From assembly GCA_009602725.1 (NCBI GenBank), contig WELB01000006.1, positions 384,198-448,197 on the forward strand: a stretch of DNA of 64,000 nucleotides. The letters run 5' to 3'. The position numbers and the translations under genes are program-made. Positions 48,911 through 60,413 of this stretch are shown here, piece after piece. Source of the stretch: Spirogloea muscicola. Taxonomy: Eukaryota; Streptophyta; Zygnematophyceae; Spirogloeales; Spirogloeaceae. Below the pieces are notes generated by a model. It did no database searches and had not been told where the DNA came from. It saw nothing but the letters and a program-made list of their open reading frames with translations. Within the stretch, counting starts at the first letter, position 1; every line of letters begins with the position of its first letter.

Positions 48911-51900
48911 CTACTCACTAGTGAGGGAGTCGAGGCTGCTGGAGGCGGTGCGCTCGAGCTTGCGCTTGATGCGGAGCGCCGATGCAAGCGCGTTGCGCTG
49001 CAGCGTCGACTTGCGCGCCTTCCGCTCCCGCTGCTGTGGCGCATGGCACAGATTGCCAAAGGGCCCAGCATCAGCACAAGCAAGTTGACTGCTGAATGAG
49101 CATCAGAAGAGGAAAAGGATGAGGCATAGGGTTCTCATGATAGTATATCAGCAGAGAAATACGACAACGGACGGTGCAAGTTAGAAGAGATGTGACGACG
49201 AGGAAAGTCAGGAAGGTAAGAGGAGGAGCTGTGGAGGAGGAGAGCAGGAAGAGGAGGAGGCTGAGGGGCGGGAATTACGCGGAGGCTCTGGAGTTGGGCC
49301 TCGCTCATGGCGCCTGTTTCGCCAGACTTGGAAAGGTAGCCAAGCATCCTCTGCGTGAAAGCAGTGTTGTCGCGCTGCAGCAGGCGCAGCACCGCCACCC
49401 GCACCGCCTGCAGCAGCGGCAACCCGCCTGGCGCCAGGAACGGATGTGCCAGCGCCAACCCCGCACTCACCTGCGGCAGCAGCCCCCGAAAACGAGGAGA
49501 CGAGTCAGGGAGGAGAGGAAAGGGTGGCACAAGAGAGGAGGATGAGGAGGGGGGCCAGCGAAGATGGATCACATCGAAAGTGGACAAGGATTATTAAAGG
49601 AGGGGGGAGGAAGGAAGGAGAGGGGGAGCAAGAAATGGAAGGAGGAGGATGGCAGAGTGCTCGCAGAGGCAAGGAGCGGAGGGGGAGGGAGGGAAGACGA
49701 AGAAAGGGTAGGAGAGTGGCCAGGTACCCGCTGGCGGCCCTTAAAGCGCATCATCGACTGGAGGAGGTCCCAACCGGCGCCGCCGTCGGCCTCGAGCAGC
49801 TCGAAGCCGTGCTGCATGTCAGCACCGGCGCGCTTCTCGCAGGCCTCGCGCCACACTGCGAGGTCATAGTTGCACCGTTTGAACTGCCGGTTGAACTGTA
49901 TCAGCGCACTGTCTGACCGCAGCGACGGGAAGACCTGCAGGCACGGCGCGCAACATTTGCAAGCAGAGACAATCCTGTTCAGACATTGGCATAAGGAGGG
50001 AGAATCTGAAGGAGTAAAAAGGGGGGGGGGGAATGGGGAGGGAAGGCAGGAGAAAGCAGGGAGGAATGAGTGAAGGAAGGACAAGGAGAGGGTATTTAGA
50101 GCGTCGACAGGGCTTGGATGAGGGAAGGGGAAGGAGGGGGGGAGAGGAGATGGAAGAGGAGGAGGAGAAAATGCAGGTCCAGAGTTAGAGGTGATGTACT
50201 GGGTAGGACAAGGAGATGCCAGGGGGGAGGAGGTAGGGGGAGAGGGAACAATGGACAGCAGCGAAGAGAAAGCAGAAGCAGGAAAGCATACCATCTGCAA
50301 CAGGATGAGACCCGCGCTGTAGACGTCAAAGCGGTCAGGAATGTTCATCTGGGCAGCGTCCCAGGCACAGCAAGCGCTGCTGATCAGCACTACACGTCGT
50401 GGCTCTCAGTGCCAAACGCGACAACCCAGCATCAATTGCAATGAAGAAGGGAGGCGGAAGGTGGAGCTATTTTGTGAAACATACCTGCCAGAGGACTGGG
50501 GAGAGGGCGGTGGCCACGGCTGGCGGCGGCGCCGCCGGCGTCTGGGTGCTCATGATGTACTGCTCTGGCGCAGCATACCTGCGGACACAGCGGCGCGAGG
50601 CAGCTCAAGAGAGATGGAGAGGGGATTGGCAGATTGCCTAAGGAGGGGCGCATGCAGCGAGCACGAGGGGTGAGGAGCAAAAAGGAGGAGGAGATAAGTG
50701 GGATAGGAGACAGTATGGTGGGGGAGGCAGAGGAGGAGGACAGGAAGAGGGCAAGAACGTGGCAAGCGGGTGTGAGCCAAGGGCTGAGACATACACACTA
50801 AGAGGCACAGACACACAGATAGGGGGTAAGGAAGGGGGGAGGGATTGAGGGTGGGAAGGGAAGCAGGGGGAAGAGAGAGTGAGAGGTGGGGAGTGAGGGT
50901 ATAAGAGAGAGAGCATTAAAAGAGAGCATTAACCACCTGGGGTCCAATAGGAACTCGCGAGGAACATAATTGATTCCAACGCGCAGATCTGCAGCTGCGC
51001 CTAGGTCGATGATCTTCAGCGCGCCCGTCTCTGTCAAAGCGCCGGACCCCGCGCGTACCCACCATTGCCAAGTCAGTGAAAGAAAAGAGCGAAAGGGATG
51101 AAGGGAAGTGCGATCATGGCACTATGATCGAGGGGGACGTAGAGTGGTGAAAAGGAGGGGTAAGGAGAGCTGATGGCAAGTGTTGCGTATATCAATGTTG
51201 TGTATATCAACTTCACTGGTCTTTAGTTGAAGATAAGAGGGAAACTAATGAAGGTAAGAGGGAGATTGCTTGTTGTATAATAAGGATACATTGACGAATT
51301 TCTATACAAGCATACAAATTACTCATGAGGGCTGAGAAGGAGACTAGAGAGGGGGGCGGAGACAATAAAGGAACAGAGAAAGAGAGAGGGCAGGAGTAAG
51401 TGGACATGTAAGAAGGGGAGGGAGGGAAGAAGGAGGTGGGGGCAAGCACCCTGGCAGAGGATGATATTCTGGGGCTTGATGTCCCGGTGGACGATGCCTG
51501 TGGCGTGCAAGCGCGCGAGGTTGGCGAGGATCTGCCGCATAAGCTCCCGCACGACGGCCAGCTCCCGCGCCTTGCCGCGCGGCGACGCCTGCGCGCGCCC
51601 CAGCACTGCTGCCTCCACCTGCGCACCAACAGCATGTGACCTGCCCAATACAGTACGCCCAGCTTGAACCCTGTAGGCAAGCTGCTGTGCACGGTGCATC
51701 CCCTCCCCATCACTCCGTCCTCTTACGCTACTCTTACGAAATTTACCCCTGTGCTTTTAAATCAGTGTAGGATAAGGGCAAGGAGACTAGCAGTAGTATG
51801 AAGATCTGCAAAACAGTAAAGAGCGGAGATGCTAGAGGAGGGAAGGAGGCAGCCAAGTGGGTTGGGGTTGAGGTGAACCGAGACAAGGTAGAGAACCAAA

Positions 51901-53693
51901 GAGCGAGTACATGGGGTGAAGTAGGAGGAGGGGGTAGGCGAGAGGATGATGAGGTGAGGAGAGGAGGGAGAGAGCATCAGGGGGGACGAGTACAGGGAGG
52001 GAGGAGGGGGCCCCCTGAGAGAGGAGGGAGGGGCAGACGGTGAAGATGAGGAGGAGGGAGGATGGTATCCCTGTCGAGATAGGAGGAGGAAGGGGTCAGC
52101 GACGGCAAACGCACATTGTAGGGAAAGTCCTTCTGGTTGAGCACGGAAGCGAGCGTGAGGTCGCCCTCGTACTTCCAGACCAGCCAGAACTCGTCGTTAC
52201 GCCCCTTGGTTGGCTGCGTTGTCATCATCGCCCGTCCGTCAGCAGCGGCCAGAGGTCCGCGCAAGGATAAGGCAGGTATACACAAGAATGTGTGGTGGAG
52301 GTATGAGGGAGCGTGAGAGGCGGTGACAAATGTTGCAGGTGCACAGAGGGAGGAGGGAGGGAGGGAAGGCAGGTGGGGTTGCAACCTCCAGAAAGCCGTA
52401 GATATAGTCGGCGCAGGAGCTGGCGCACGCGCGGCGCACACGCTCGTTCATCCATATCTCCACCGCGCCGAATTCGTTAGCCCGTTTCACCACCAGCTCC
52501 TTTGGCTGCGCGAAGGCAAGGAGGGCATGACTCTTCCTCTCGACAAGTGGAACAGGAGCAGCGGCAGGAGCGGAGGGGAGCAGCCCGAACCTTGCCAGGG
52601 GGCGGGTTCGCGAACGTCGCCTTGTACACGGTGCCGTAACCGCCCTCGCCGAGCTTCTTGCCCAGCACAAAGTCCTCCTGCAGGGGCCGAAATGGACATC
52701 GGCCAGCGGCATCAGCGCCTCCAGGGCGGAAGACAACGGCCAGAGCAGCCGTGGCGTTGGGATGACGTGTTGACCGGAAGCAGCAGCAGAAGAGCCAAGA
52801 GCATCCGGTGACGGTCCAAAGGATGGGGGAAGGTGGGACCCGGGAGGCGAGAGCTCCCAGAAGAGAATGCGGCTGCTGATATATCAGAAGAGCGGCTGTA
52901 AAAGCCAGCCAGGTGCTTACAGAGGGTGTACATGACCATATCAGCGGAGCCACAGACTAGGCAAACAGGGCGCTCTTAGGACCCCAATGATAGAGGAGGG
53001 CTAAGCTTCGAAGCTGGATGATGCGTGCGCGGCTGGTAAGGCGGGCAAGGCCGCCTGTTATAAAACAGGCACTTAAGCGGCACGAATGGTTATGAAGGTG
53101 GGAATGGTGGATGCAATGGGAAATGAGGGAAATGAGGGAAATGAGGGAAATGAGATGAATGGGGCGAGAGCAGGACCTTGCGGTAGGACGGGCGGAGGCG
53201 GTTGTCCAGCGGGCCGAGGAGGAACATGTCCCAGAAGCCCGGCGCGACGCCTGGCGTGGCCCACAGGTAGCCCGCGGCCAGCGCCGCCAGCGCCGCGCCG
53301 CCGGCCGTGAGGTGGAACGGCTCCCTCGCCTGGCAGCCAAGGGGAGAGCGGTTAGCGGGAATTAACCGATAAATTATGCGGCTATTGATATTAATGGAGC
53401 GGCTGTAAATGCCAGCCAGGTGCTTACAGAGGGTGTTAATGACGATATGACGGAGCCACAGGCTAGGCAGCTAGGCAGGGCGCAATTAGTCCCCGAAACA
53501 GACCTTGAGGCGATAATTGCGGTGCAGGTGAGAGTTATGGGCCGGGTTACCGGCAGCGTGGCGCGGTAGATCACGTCGCCGCACTCCATGACCGTGCACG
53601 GGAGGCCGACGCCGACCGCCAGCATCGCGTGAAGGTCCCACGCCGTCGCCGCCGCCGCGCCGCCACGCCCGCGGCCCGCCCGCCGCGGCAGGC
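48911..53693 (-). CDS. STN7: STN7-like thylakoid state-transition protein kinase, 5' end in gap
   Basis: Thylakoid Ser/Thr kinase that phosphorylates light-harvesting complex II during state transitions. Exons on the minus strand: more than 53693-53551, 53329-53177, 52677-52591, 52505-52386, 52213-52115, 51618-51450, 51030-50937, 50578-50485, 50348-50292, 49934-49728, 49470-49279 and 49033-48911. Exon 1 carries [19 protein letters not shown] with the two-Cys lumenal-type motif region. Exon 2 has a membrane segment and [17 protein letters not shown]. The kinase domain has [15 protein letters not shown] (glycine loop), [29 protein letters not shown] and [17 protein letters not shown] (DLG in place of DFG), then [30 protein letters not shown] and [12 protein letters not shown]. 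The C-terminal tail [18 protein letters not shown] distinguishes it from STN8 by memory. The chloroplast transit peptide must lie in or beyond the gap. Confidence 0.92.
50000..50330. repeat. Purine/pyrimidine-asymmetric intron
   Basis: An STN7-like intron that is nearly all G/A on the + strand (C/T on the coding strand). Similar tracts lie at 49585-49710, 50640-50920 and 51340-51440. Confidence 0.8.
52866..52972. repeat. Repeat B, copy 2
   Basis: AATGCGGCTGCTGATAT, then GCGGCTGTAAAAGCCAGCCA, GGTGCTTACAGAGGGTGT and CGGAGCCACAGACTAGGCA. It lies in an STN7-like intron and is similar over about 105 bases to 53377-53481. Confidence 0.85.
53377..53481. repeat. Repeat B, copy 3
   Basis: The same order of blocks as copy 2 (GCGGCTGTAAATGCCAGCC, GGTGCTTACAGAGGGTGTTA, GGAGCCACAGGCTAGGCAG), in the next intron of the STN7-like gene. 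About 400 bases separate the two copies. Confidence 0.85.
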
Positions 53694-53749
53694 NNNNNNN
53701 NNNNNNNNNNNNNNNNNNNNNNNNNNNNNNNNNNNNNNNNNNNNNNNNN
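53694..53749. other. Assembly gap (56 Ns)
   Basis: A short gap in very GC-rich sequence, exactly between the 5' ends of the minus-strand STN7-like kinase and the plus-strand exostosin. Both start codons are missing. If 56 is the true length the two genes have almost no space for a promoter, so the gap size is probably nominal. Confidence 0.99.
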
Positions 53750-56700
53750 TCGGGCGCTGCGGCGCGGCTGCTGTCGGTGCTCCTGCTCGCGCTCTGGCCG
53801 TTCTACGTGCGCTGGGCCAGCTCCCTCAGCTGCCACCTCGCCCACCGCGGCGGCGACGTCCGCGGCGGCAACTCAAGTGTCGCCGCCAAAGACGGAGCCG
53901 GCGAGCAATTCATCTACGTCTACGACCTCCCATGCCGCTTCCATGCCGGTGGGGTCCGACGCTCCTCCTCGCCCTGCATAGTGGTGGCCGTTGCGGCGGC
54001 GATGGCCCACAGAAGCTGACGCCGAGCGTGCTGGGAAGGTGCAGACCTGCTGCTGCAGCGGCCGCGCTGGCACGCGGCGCAGTACGACATGGAGCAGTAC
54101 GTGCACGCAATGCTGGACCGCAGCAACGCCGTGCGCACCACTGACCCCGAGCGCGCCACGCTCTTCTTCCTGCCCATCTACGCCGCGTACCACGTCGACC
54201 TCATCTGCAACACCAAGGTCGCGCACCCCCTCGCAAGACGCCCACCTGCCGAGAAATTTGTAGCACAAGGACAGACGACTGCGGGACAGCTTGATGCAGC
54301 GCTTCGCCAAGCTGCAGCAAGCATTCCAATCTATTGGTTAATCTTGTTCCTTTGCTCTTAAGCTCTACATTTGCTACAGTAAGCCTGAGAACCGTTGTGC
54401 AGTGCAGGTTGGCGAGGACGTAAACATGCACGAGGCCGTGGCCGCCACCGGGGGCCTCATCAGCGACGCGCTCCAGCTCGTCCAGGAGGAGCACCCGTAC
54501 TTCCGGCGCCGCAACGGGCGCGACCACTTCCTCGTCACGTCCCACGACCACGGCCGCTGCTCCGCCCTCACATTTGTGGACCCCAAGCTCTACGGCGAGG
54601 TTCGTCTGCAGTGTCCTCGCCCCCTCCAGTCCCCCCACCCCCTTTCCTTCTTTCCTCCCCCCCTCACCATGATCTCCTCCCTCCTTGCTTTCATTCTCAA
54701 ATACAAACACTTGCCCTGTATTCAAAGCAAATATCCTCTTGACCCTTCAATCCTCCACCCAATACCAACACCCTCCTTTCCAACCGAGAACAATGCACTC
54801 TCCTTCCCTCAACTCAAGATCATTGCCATTCCATCTTGCTTCTTCTCTCATTCTCCCAGCTTTCCTTAGCCTACGGGCCCGCTAGGCCTGACACACCGAC
54901 CTTAAAATCCTTGCACACGATATAGATCAAATCTAAATTGTTGAGTGTGTGCTTCTTAGAGTTGTGGAGGCCATGCTAGCAGCCAGGGTTTAGGAATTTG
55001 ATGCCTCTTGATGCAAGTGGGGCCCTAAGCCAGCACCAGCCACGACCGCATGTGGGGGTGCAGTTGTTTACGTTGCAGCTAAGTGGCGACCAACGGACAT
55101 CAAGCCGCATGGGCCATCCGCAGCTCGGCATCCGCTACATCGCTTACAACCCAAGGTCTCAATACAGCAATGTCAAGGTCTCATCCGCCATACCCTTCTG
55201 CTGCTACGTTCATTCCAGGGCACAGGCTCAGGTGCTTGCAACAAGCGTATAGGGCACCCTTTCTCAAGCAGAGCGTTGCGCACACCTGAGTTACGAGCTG
55301 AGACAAGCCTCTGTATTGTGCTGAGGCCGTCAGGTGCCGCATGTCCCGTGCTACATCCCTGGGCACGACATTGTCGTCCCAGCCATGACCAATCTTGAGA
55401 TCAGCGAGCCTGAGTGGAACCAGCGCGCCATCGACCTCGTCGGCAGGTTCGGAAAGGAATTCGAGGTGAGGACAGAGTGCATCGCCTGCTGAGTGCAAGT
55501 GCTTGGTGGTCTCCGCTATCACATCCTTATTGCTCTTCATAAGGAGATGATTGTGTCAAGCTCTGACATGTTGGGATGGCTGGCGCTCTAGGGCATGGCG
55601 ACCATGCACCATGGGCACTCGGTGCGGCGGGAGATCTACGACGTATGGCGGGAACGGCAGATAGTTGGGTGGAGCCTGCGGAAGGCGACGGACGATGGCA
55701 CGGTGTCGGATATGAAGCACGCGAAGTTTTGCGCCTGCCCGCCGTCCCTCTCTCAGGTGGGCGTCACTGCCCATCTTCAGCACTCTGTAGACGACGTCCA
55801 TCCATGTTATCTTCAGTGATAGGTTAGTGTCTTCAGAGATAGGATAGTGTGCAAAAGGGTGCAGGAATATCAGGTCTCAACGACGGGCTTAGTGGCTAAT
55901 ATGAGAGTTGGGAGTCAACCCCATGCATTTAGTAGACTACATGCTGGTCTCTGCTCGCTTCTATCAAAGAAAGGGTGGGGATAAGCACCTGCTGCTAGCC
56001 GAGGCTGGATGGACAGATATGGTCATGCATGTTGCGTGACTCGGGCTGGCTGAGGAGTGCCTCGTCCCTGGTCCCTGTCCCAGCCACAAATTTTCTTTGG
56101 CCACTGCAGACCCGCCCGTCTGGCCCTGCATGGCCCCGCCTTTGTTAGGACTCAGTGAAGAGCCTATGTTGGGCCTCGGTTAAGAGCTGGGGTGGTGCGT
56201 GCTTGCCGGCTTAGGAGCCTTGCATGCTTCCTGGCCAGATGGAAGCAGGCAGGGCCGTTTGCGCTTCTCAGCACTGGCCCTAACCAGGGCCTGCAGTCCG
56301 CAGCCCAAAACCGTGAGCAGAGGTGCCTGCGCTGGTACCCACAAGAGTGCACGAGGCTCTAAGGCTGTCGGTTCGAGTGCTGTGGGGTGCAGTGGCCCAT
56401 GAGTCTGGTTGCCCTCTCATCAGTGTCGCTCCACTTGTGTATACGTAGAACTTCTACTACTGAACCTTCACAATCTGTGAACCTCAAGCTTGTCTGCACT
56501 AACCGCTGCCTGCATCAAGATGCATGCGGCTGCGGAAGACAGTACAACAAGTGACCCACACCCTTCTGTCGCCTGCAGTGGACGAGCCACCTGGCGAAGG
56601 CAGTGCTGTTGGGGTGCATCCCTGTGCTCTTTTCTTCAGACCATGACCAGCCGTGGGAGGACGAGATCGATTACCACTCCTTTTCCATCATGATTCGGCC

Positions 56701-57107
56701 ATCCGAGGTGGCTACTTTGCCCGACCGCATTGACACCGTGCTGAAGGACGAATTTCGTTACAAGGCCATGAAGGTGAGCTGGGCAGTCTTCAGCCTTGTA
56801 CTTGGCAACCACGCAGATAATGCAATGATGCTGCAAATACTCAGACCTTAAGAAAAGACCTACTGCAGCTATCAAAAGGACATTAAAGACCACCTAAGAC
56901 CAGAAAATAAGCCTTGCCATTTGGCAGGAGGCTTTGCGGAGCGTGCAGCACCGCTTCCTGTACAACCAAGCAGCGGACAGGGGCGTCCATGTTTACATTC
57001 TTCAAGAGTTACAGAAACGTGCCAAGCTGCTTCGCAGTGGCAGAGATCATTCTGCTTGGAAGCTCAGGCGGCAGCACAAAAAGCTCAAGATTCGCCAGCG
57101 CCGCTGA
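53750..57107 (+). CDS. Exostosin-family glycosyltransferase (GT47), 5' end in gap
   Basis: A type II membrane glycosyltransferase of the exostosin/GT47 kind, probably acting in the Golgi on cell-wall or matrix polysaccharides; donor and acceptor cannot be told. Exons: less than 53750-53948, 54045-54217, 54408-54599, 55079-55177, 55334-55465, 55592-55756, 56579-56773 and 56928-57107. Exon 1 holds the signal-anchor LLSVLLLALWPFYVRWAS and then FIYVYDLPCRFH. Exon 2 has MEQYVHAML with ATLFFLPIYAAYH. Exon 3 has PYFRRRNGRDHFLVTSHDHG. Exon 5 has HVPCYIPGHDIVVPA. Exon 6 has GHSVRREIYDVW and MKHAKFCACPPS. Exon 7 has AVLLGCIPVLFSSD with PWEDEIDYHSFSIMI. The last exon ends in a basic tail, KLRRQHKKLKIRQRR. 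All visible phases agree. Confidence 0.88.
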
Positions 57108-57745
57108 GCAGACTACCTGACGCCCGTTGTGTGCACCAATTGCTTATTCCCTCCATTGCTTATTCCCTTCAGGGTAAGGTTGTGCTGAACTAGGCTTGGC
57201 CAAGATGGCGCCCTCTTGCGTTTCTTCAGCTACGGTTAAGAGTTGCGCCCAACTGACATACCTTTGCATGCCCAGAGTCTGTCTCTAAAGTGATTCCTGC
57301 TGCTGCCATCCCTTGTGGAGCTTGTATTAGCTGAGAAGTTCAACTGGAAGTAACAATTCTCCCGTGCTGTAGCTTACAAGGCACCCCAGGAGTAAGTCAG
57401 GCATATCAAGTGTCATCATTGCTATCTGATACGCAGGTGAGACTGGAGTTCTAGGCTTCTGTATTTCCATTGCCAGTCTCCTACGTAGAAGGATGAGAAT
57501 GAACTAAATGTACAGGAGTAAAAATGTATTCAGACCAAGTGTCCTCAGGATCAATCCATACGGGCTTTCAATGTACGAGTGACAACCTCCTCTCCGGTCC
57601 TGCGAAAGAAAGGCCAAACGTTTGGATCAGAGGAGAACAGAGGCATGAACATCCTAAAGGAGCCCAGCCGCCCTCAAAAGCCGAGCACTTCCTGTCAAGT
57701 GGAGACAGAATACAGGCGCAGGACTGAGGTTTGAGGTCGATGACA
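57108..57745. other. Convergent 3' region
   Basis: Between the exostosin and proteasome genes. I see no gene or repeat; it probably holds both 3' UTRs. Confidence 0.5.
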
Positions 57746-59213
57746 TTACACGACATGGACAATGCCACCCCAACCGCTGAGGCAGTCACGGTCTACAGAG
57801 GATAAGAGGGCCTGGGAGATAGTCTCAAACAACTCCTCCGGTTCCTGAAACAGGGCAAAGGATGAGATAGGCCAGGATCACATTTATCAGCGTGTCCAAC
57901 ATGCAACCTAATAGGCTCGCCAAGCATACACTTCATCAGCCCGGCCAATTTTCCGCAGATGCAAATTGCAATTTGCATGTCATCCTGTTGGCTACAGGAT
58001 GACATTGTAGGTCGAAGTGATTAGACTTTGTGGCTGACATCGTCAATAGACGCACTCTATTTAGACTGTGAGTCTACTTGAAAGATTGGGCCTGTTAACC
58101 ATGATTCTGAACAGCTTGCTTACCATACTTGGACGATACATGGACTCACAAGCACCGTATAAAGATTCAGAAGCAGTTCCTGACACACAGAAGTCCTCAG
58201 CCAATTGCCTGCACAATGGGTTGTGATATGCTCAGATGACTTAAAGGCTTGCTACTCCTGCACTATCAAGGTCATCCTTTGACAGCAAGGACATAAGCCC
58301 ACATACACCAAAGCAACTCCTGCGATCGTTACATAAGCTACAAAGGTGGGCAACCAATGAGTCTGTTCTGTTTTGTCATACTTGGCGCCAATCAAGTCAG
58401 TTGTGCAAATGAAGGGCTCGCCATTCTCCTCTAGACCAACAATGATTGGCTCACAGAAGTAAGGCCCAAACCTGCATCAAATTCGAGCAATTGCTGATAT
58501 TGCATGAGAATGAGAGTATAGGGAACCCTCAGGTTGTGTGTCAGAGGGTTTTGTAGGTTGGTAAACTGGTCAACATACATCCTGTAGAGCAACTTGTCGA
58601 GGTATGATTACTCTCAGTCGTTCTTCACAGCTGCGCATAAAACAGGCCCAGTAGAAAGGCACCCTAGGAGTGTGCACAAAAGTGACTACTCTCTGGCTTC
58701 CCAGTGCAGAGTAATATTGAGTCAGCTCTTACCGCTTCTCGTAGAGGACCGATGACACGAGGTTGGCAAAGGTCTGGGGCCGCATGTTCCTCTCCTCCCG
58801 CAGCTGGTAGAGCTTGTGCCGGAATACTAGGCGTTGATAGCTGTGTCACAGACAAGGACTTGGATCTCAAACCAGGCCAGGATGGTGCTGACCGTCCGTA
58901 GGAACACGAGGAAGGCGCCCTTGGCTGCAACCACACAATGGAAGCTGGAATTGCAAGCGAGCTCACGCGAATTCACAGTTACACGAGACGAAGCGCAGTC
59001 CGGATGACTCCCAAGAGTCGCTCACAGCGTTTGGACGTCCGTGCCGAGGCCGGACAGGCCGATGTAGAGCCGGTCGTGGATCTTGAAGATGCGCTGGAAG
59101 TCACAGGCGACGGTCTGCTGCTGCACGCCGAACCTCCGGTCGCTGGCGATGGCGAAGCAGCCCTTACCCACCATGGCCACGATGGCGCCGCCGTTGTACG
59201 CCAGGATCTGCAT
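57746..59213 (-). CDS. PSMB3: 20S proteasome subunit beta-3
   Basis: A non-catalytic beta-ring subunit of the 20S proteasome. Five exons: 59213-59026, 58840-58733, 58471-58382, 58208-58124 and 57844-57746, together 570 nt (189 residues plus stop) with closing phases. The N-terminus [19 protein letters not shown] has no propeptide or catalytic Thr, as expected for beta-3. Then come [83 protein letters not shown] and [20 protein letters not shown]. The model ends GGIVHVV, about 15 residues shorter than family members I recall; a further small 3' exon is possible. Confidence 0.95.
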
Positions 59214-60413
59214 GCGGCGTCCTGCTGCTCAAGCTGCTGGTGGTGCCATTGAATTGGGCTGGCACTTCACTCAGTGTCGGCCGTAGTCCCTTGGTGCCGA
59301 AGCCAAGTCCTTACCGTGAACAAGGAGAAGAGCGCTCACCGACATCACGGCGGCTCTCACGGGCCCGCCCGCCGCGCCCCGCAGCGACAGTAGCTGCAGC
59401 TAGGAGCACAAGGGCTCTCCACTGAGGAGGTTTTTCAGCCAGCCTCGGCTCCCTGCTTCGTCGCAACTGGCAGCGGAACGCGACGAGGGCAAAGGCAAGG
59501 AGAGCTGCGCCGTCGGGCCGATGGAGTGCGAAGAGAGCCGCCGGCGAGCTTCGCGGCGCTGGCGATGGAGCGTGCAGGCTCGGGAGTCGGGGTGCGAGCT
59601 GTCATGGAGGGGTTTGGGACAGCCCCTGAGGGTGTACCTTCTCGGGGCAGGAACATGACCAGTGGGGACGGAGCGGGGTCGCTACTCACGGCCGGTGGGA
59701 ACGGGACCTCGGCGAAGCTTGGGCTCACGCGTTTACTGCAGTTAAATCTGAGATCCCCTGCTGCGTCAACAGGATCCCGCGACCCGAGAACTCCTTGCGC
59801 CCGGCGGCCCAGGCGACAAGACAGCGAACGATAGACAGTGGCCAAATATCGTTAAGTCGATCGGGGAGGAGGGGGCGGCCCGCCACGGCCGCCCGATGAG
59901 GATCGCATCGGGCGGCCGGCGCCGCGCGGCGAGCGGGCTGGTCATTGGCCTGCGGCGGGCTGTGTGGCTGGGGGAGCCGGGGGAGGGGGGCGGCGCGGCC
60001 GGCGCAGATTTCCGTCGGCGAATCGATAAATATCGCCGTAGACATCGTGGTGCACTGGTCGCAGAGGCGCGCCATAGCGAAGCTTGCGGGCACTTGGGCA
60101 TTCGACCACGGATTTGGCTCGCGGGGGTGAGGACGAGGGTTGCTCAGCCCATTGTCAGACCTCCCCTCCCCTCCGTCTCCGCCTCCGCCCGCGCCGACCC
60201 GCCGTCGCCGCCGCCACCGCCCGCGGCGCCAGCGCCCCGCGGCGGCCATCAAGCCCTCGCCGCTCGCCGCCGCGCCGCGGCGTGTGCCGCGGCGCCAGAA
60301 GCTGCGACGACCGCGGCGGCGACGCCGGCAGGGGCCGTTTGGCCCTGTTGTCGTGGCGAGCTTTGCCTCAGCACGGCCGGGGCTTGCGATTAAGCTCGCC
60401 CTCCATTCGAGAC
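59214..60413. other. GC-rich divergent region between proteasome and ClpF-like genes
   Basis: Open frames exist on both strands (for example minus 59845-59435 and plus 60084 onward). They look like by-products of high GC, and none has a recognisable domain. The region should contain the promoters and 5' UTRs of the two flanking, divergently oriented genes. Confidence 0.45.

Noticed and set aside
53374-53845. A minus-strand frame crossing the 56-base gap
   Set aside because: The correct STN7-like frame is a different one ([21 protein letters not shown]); this frame is a shadow.
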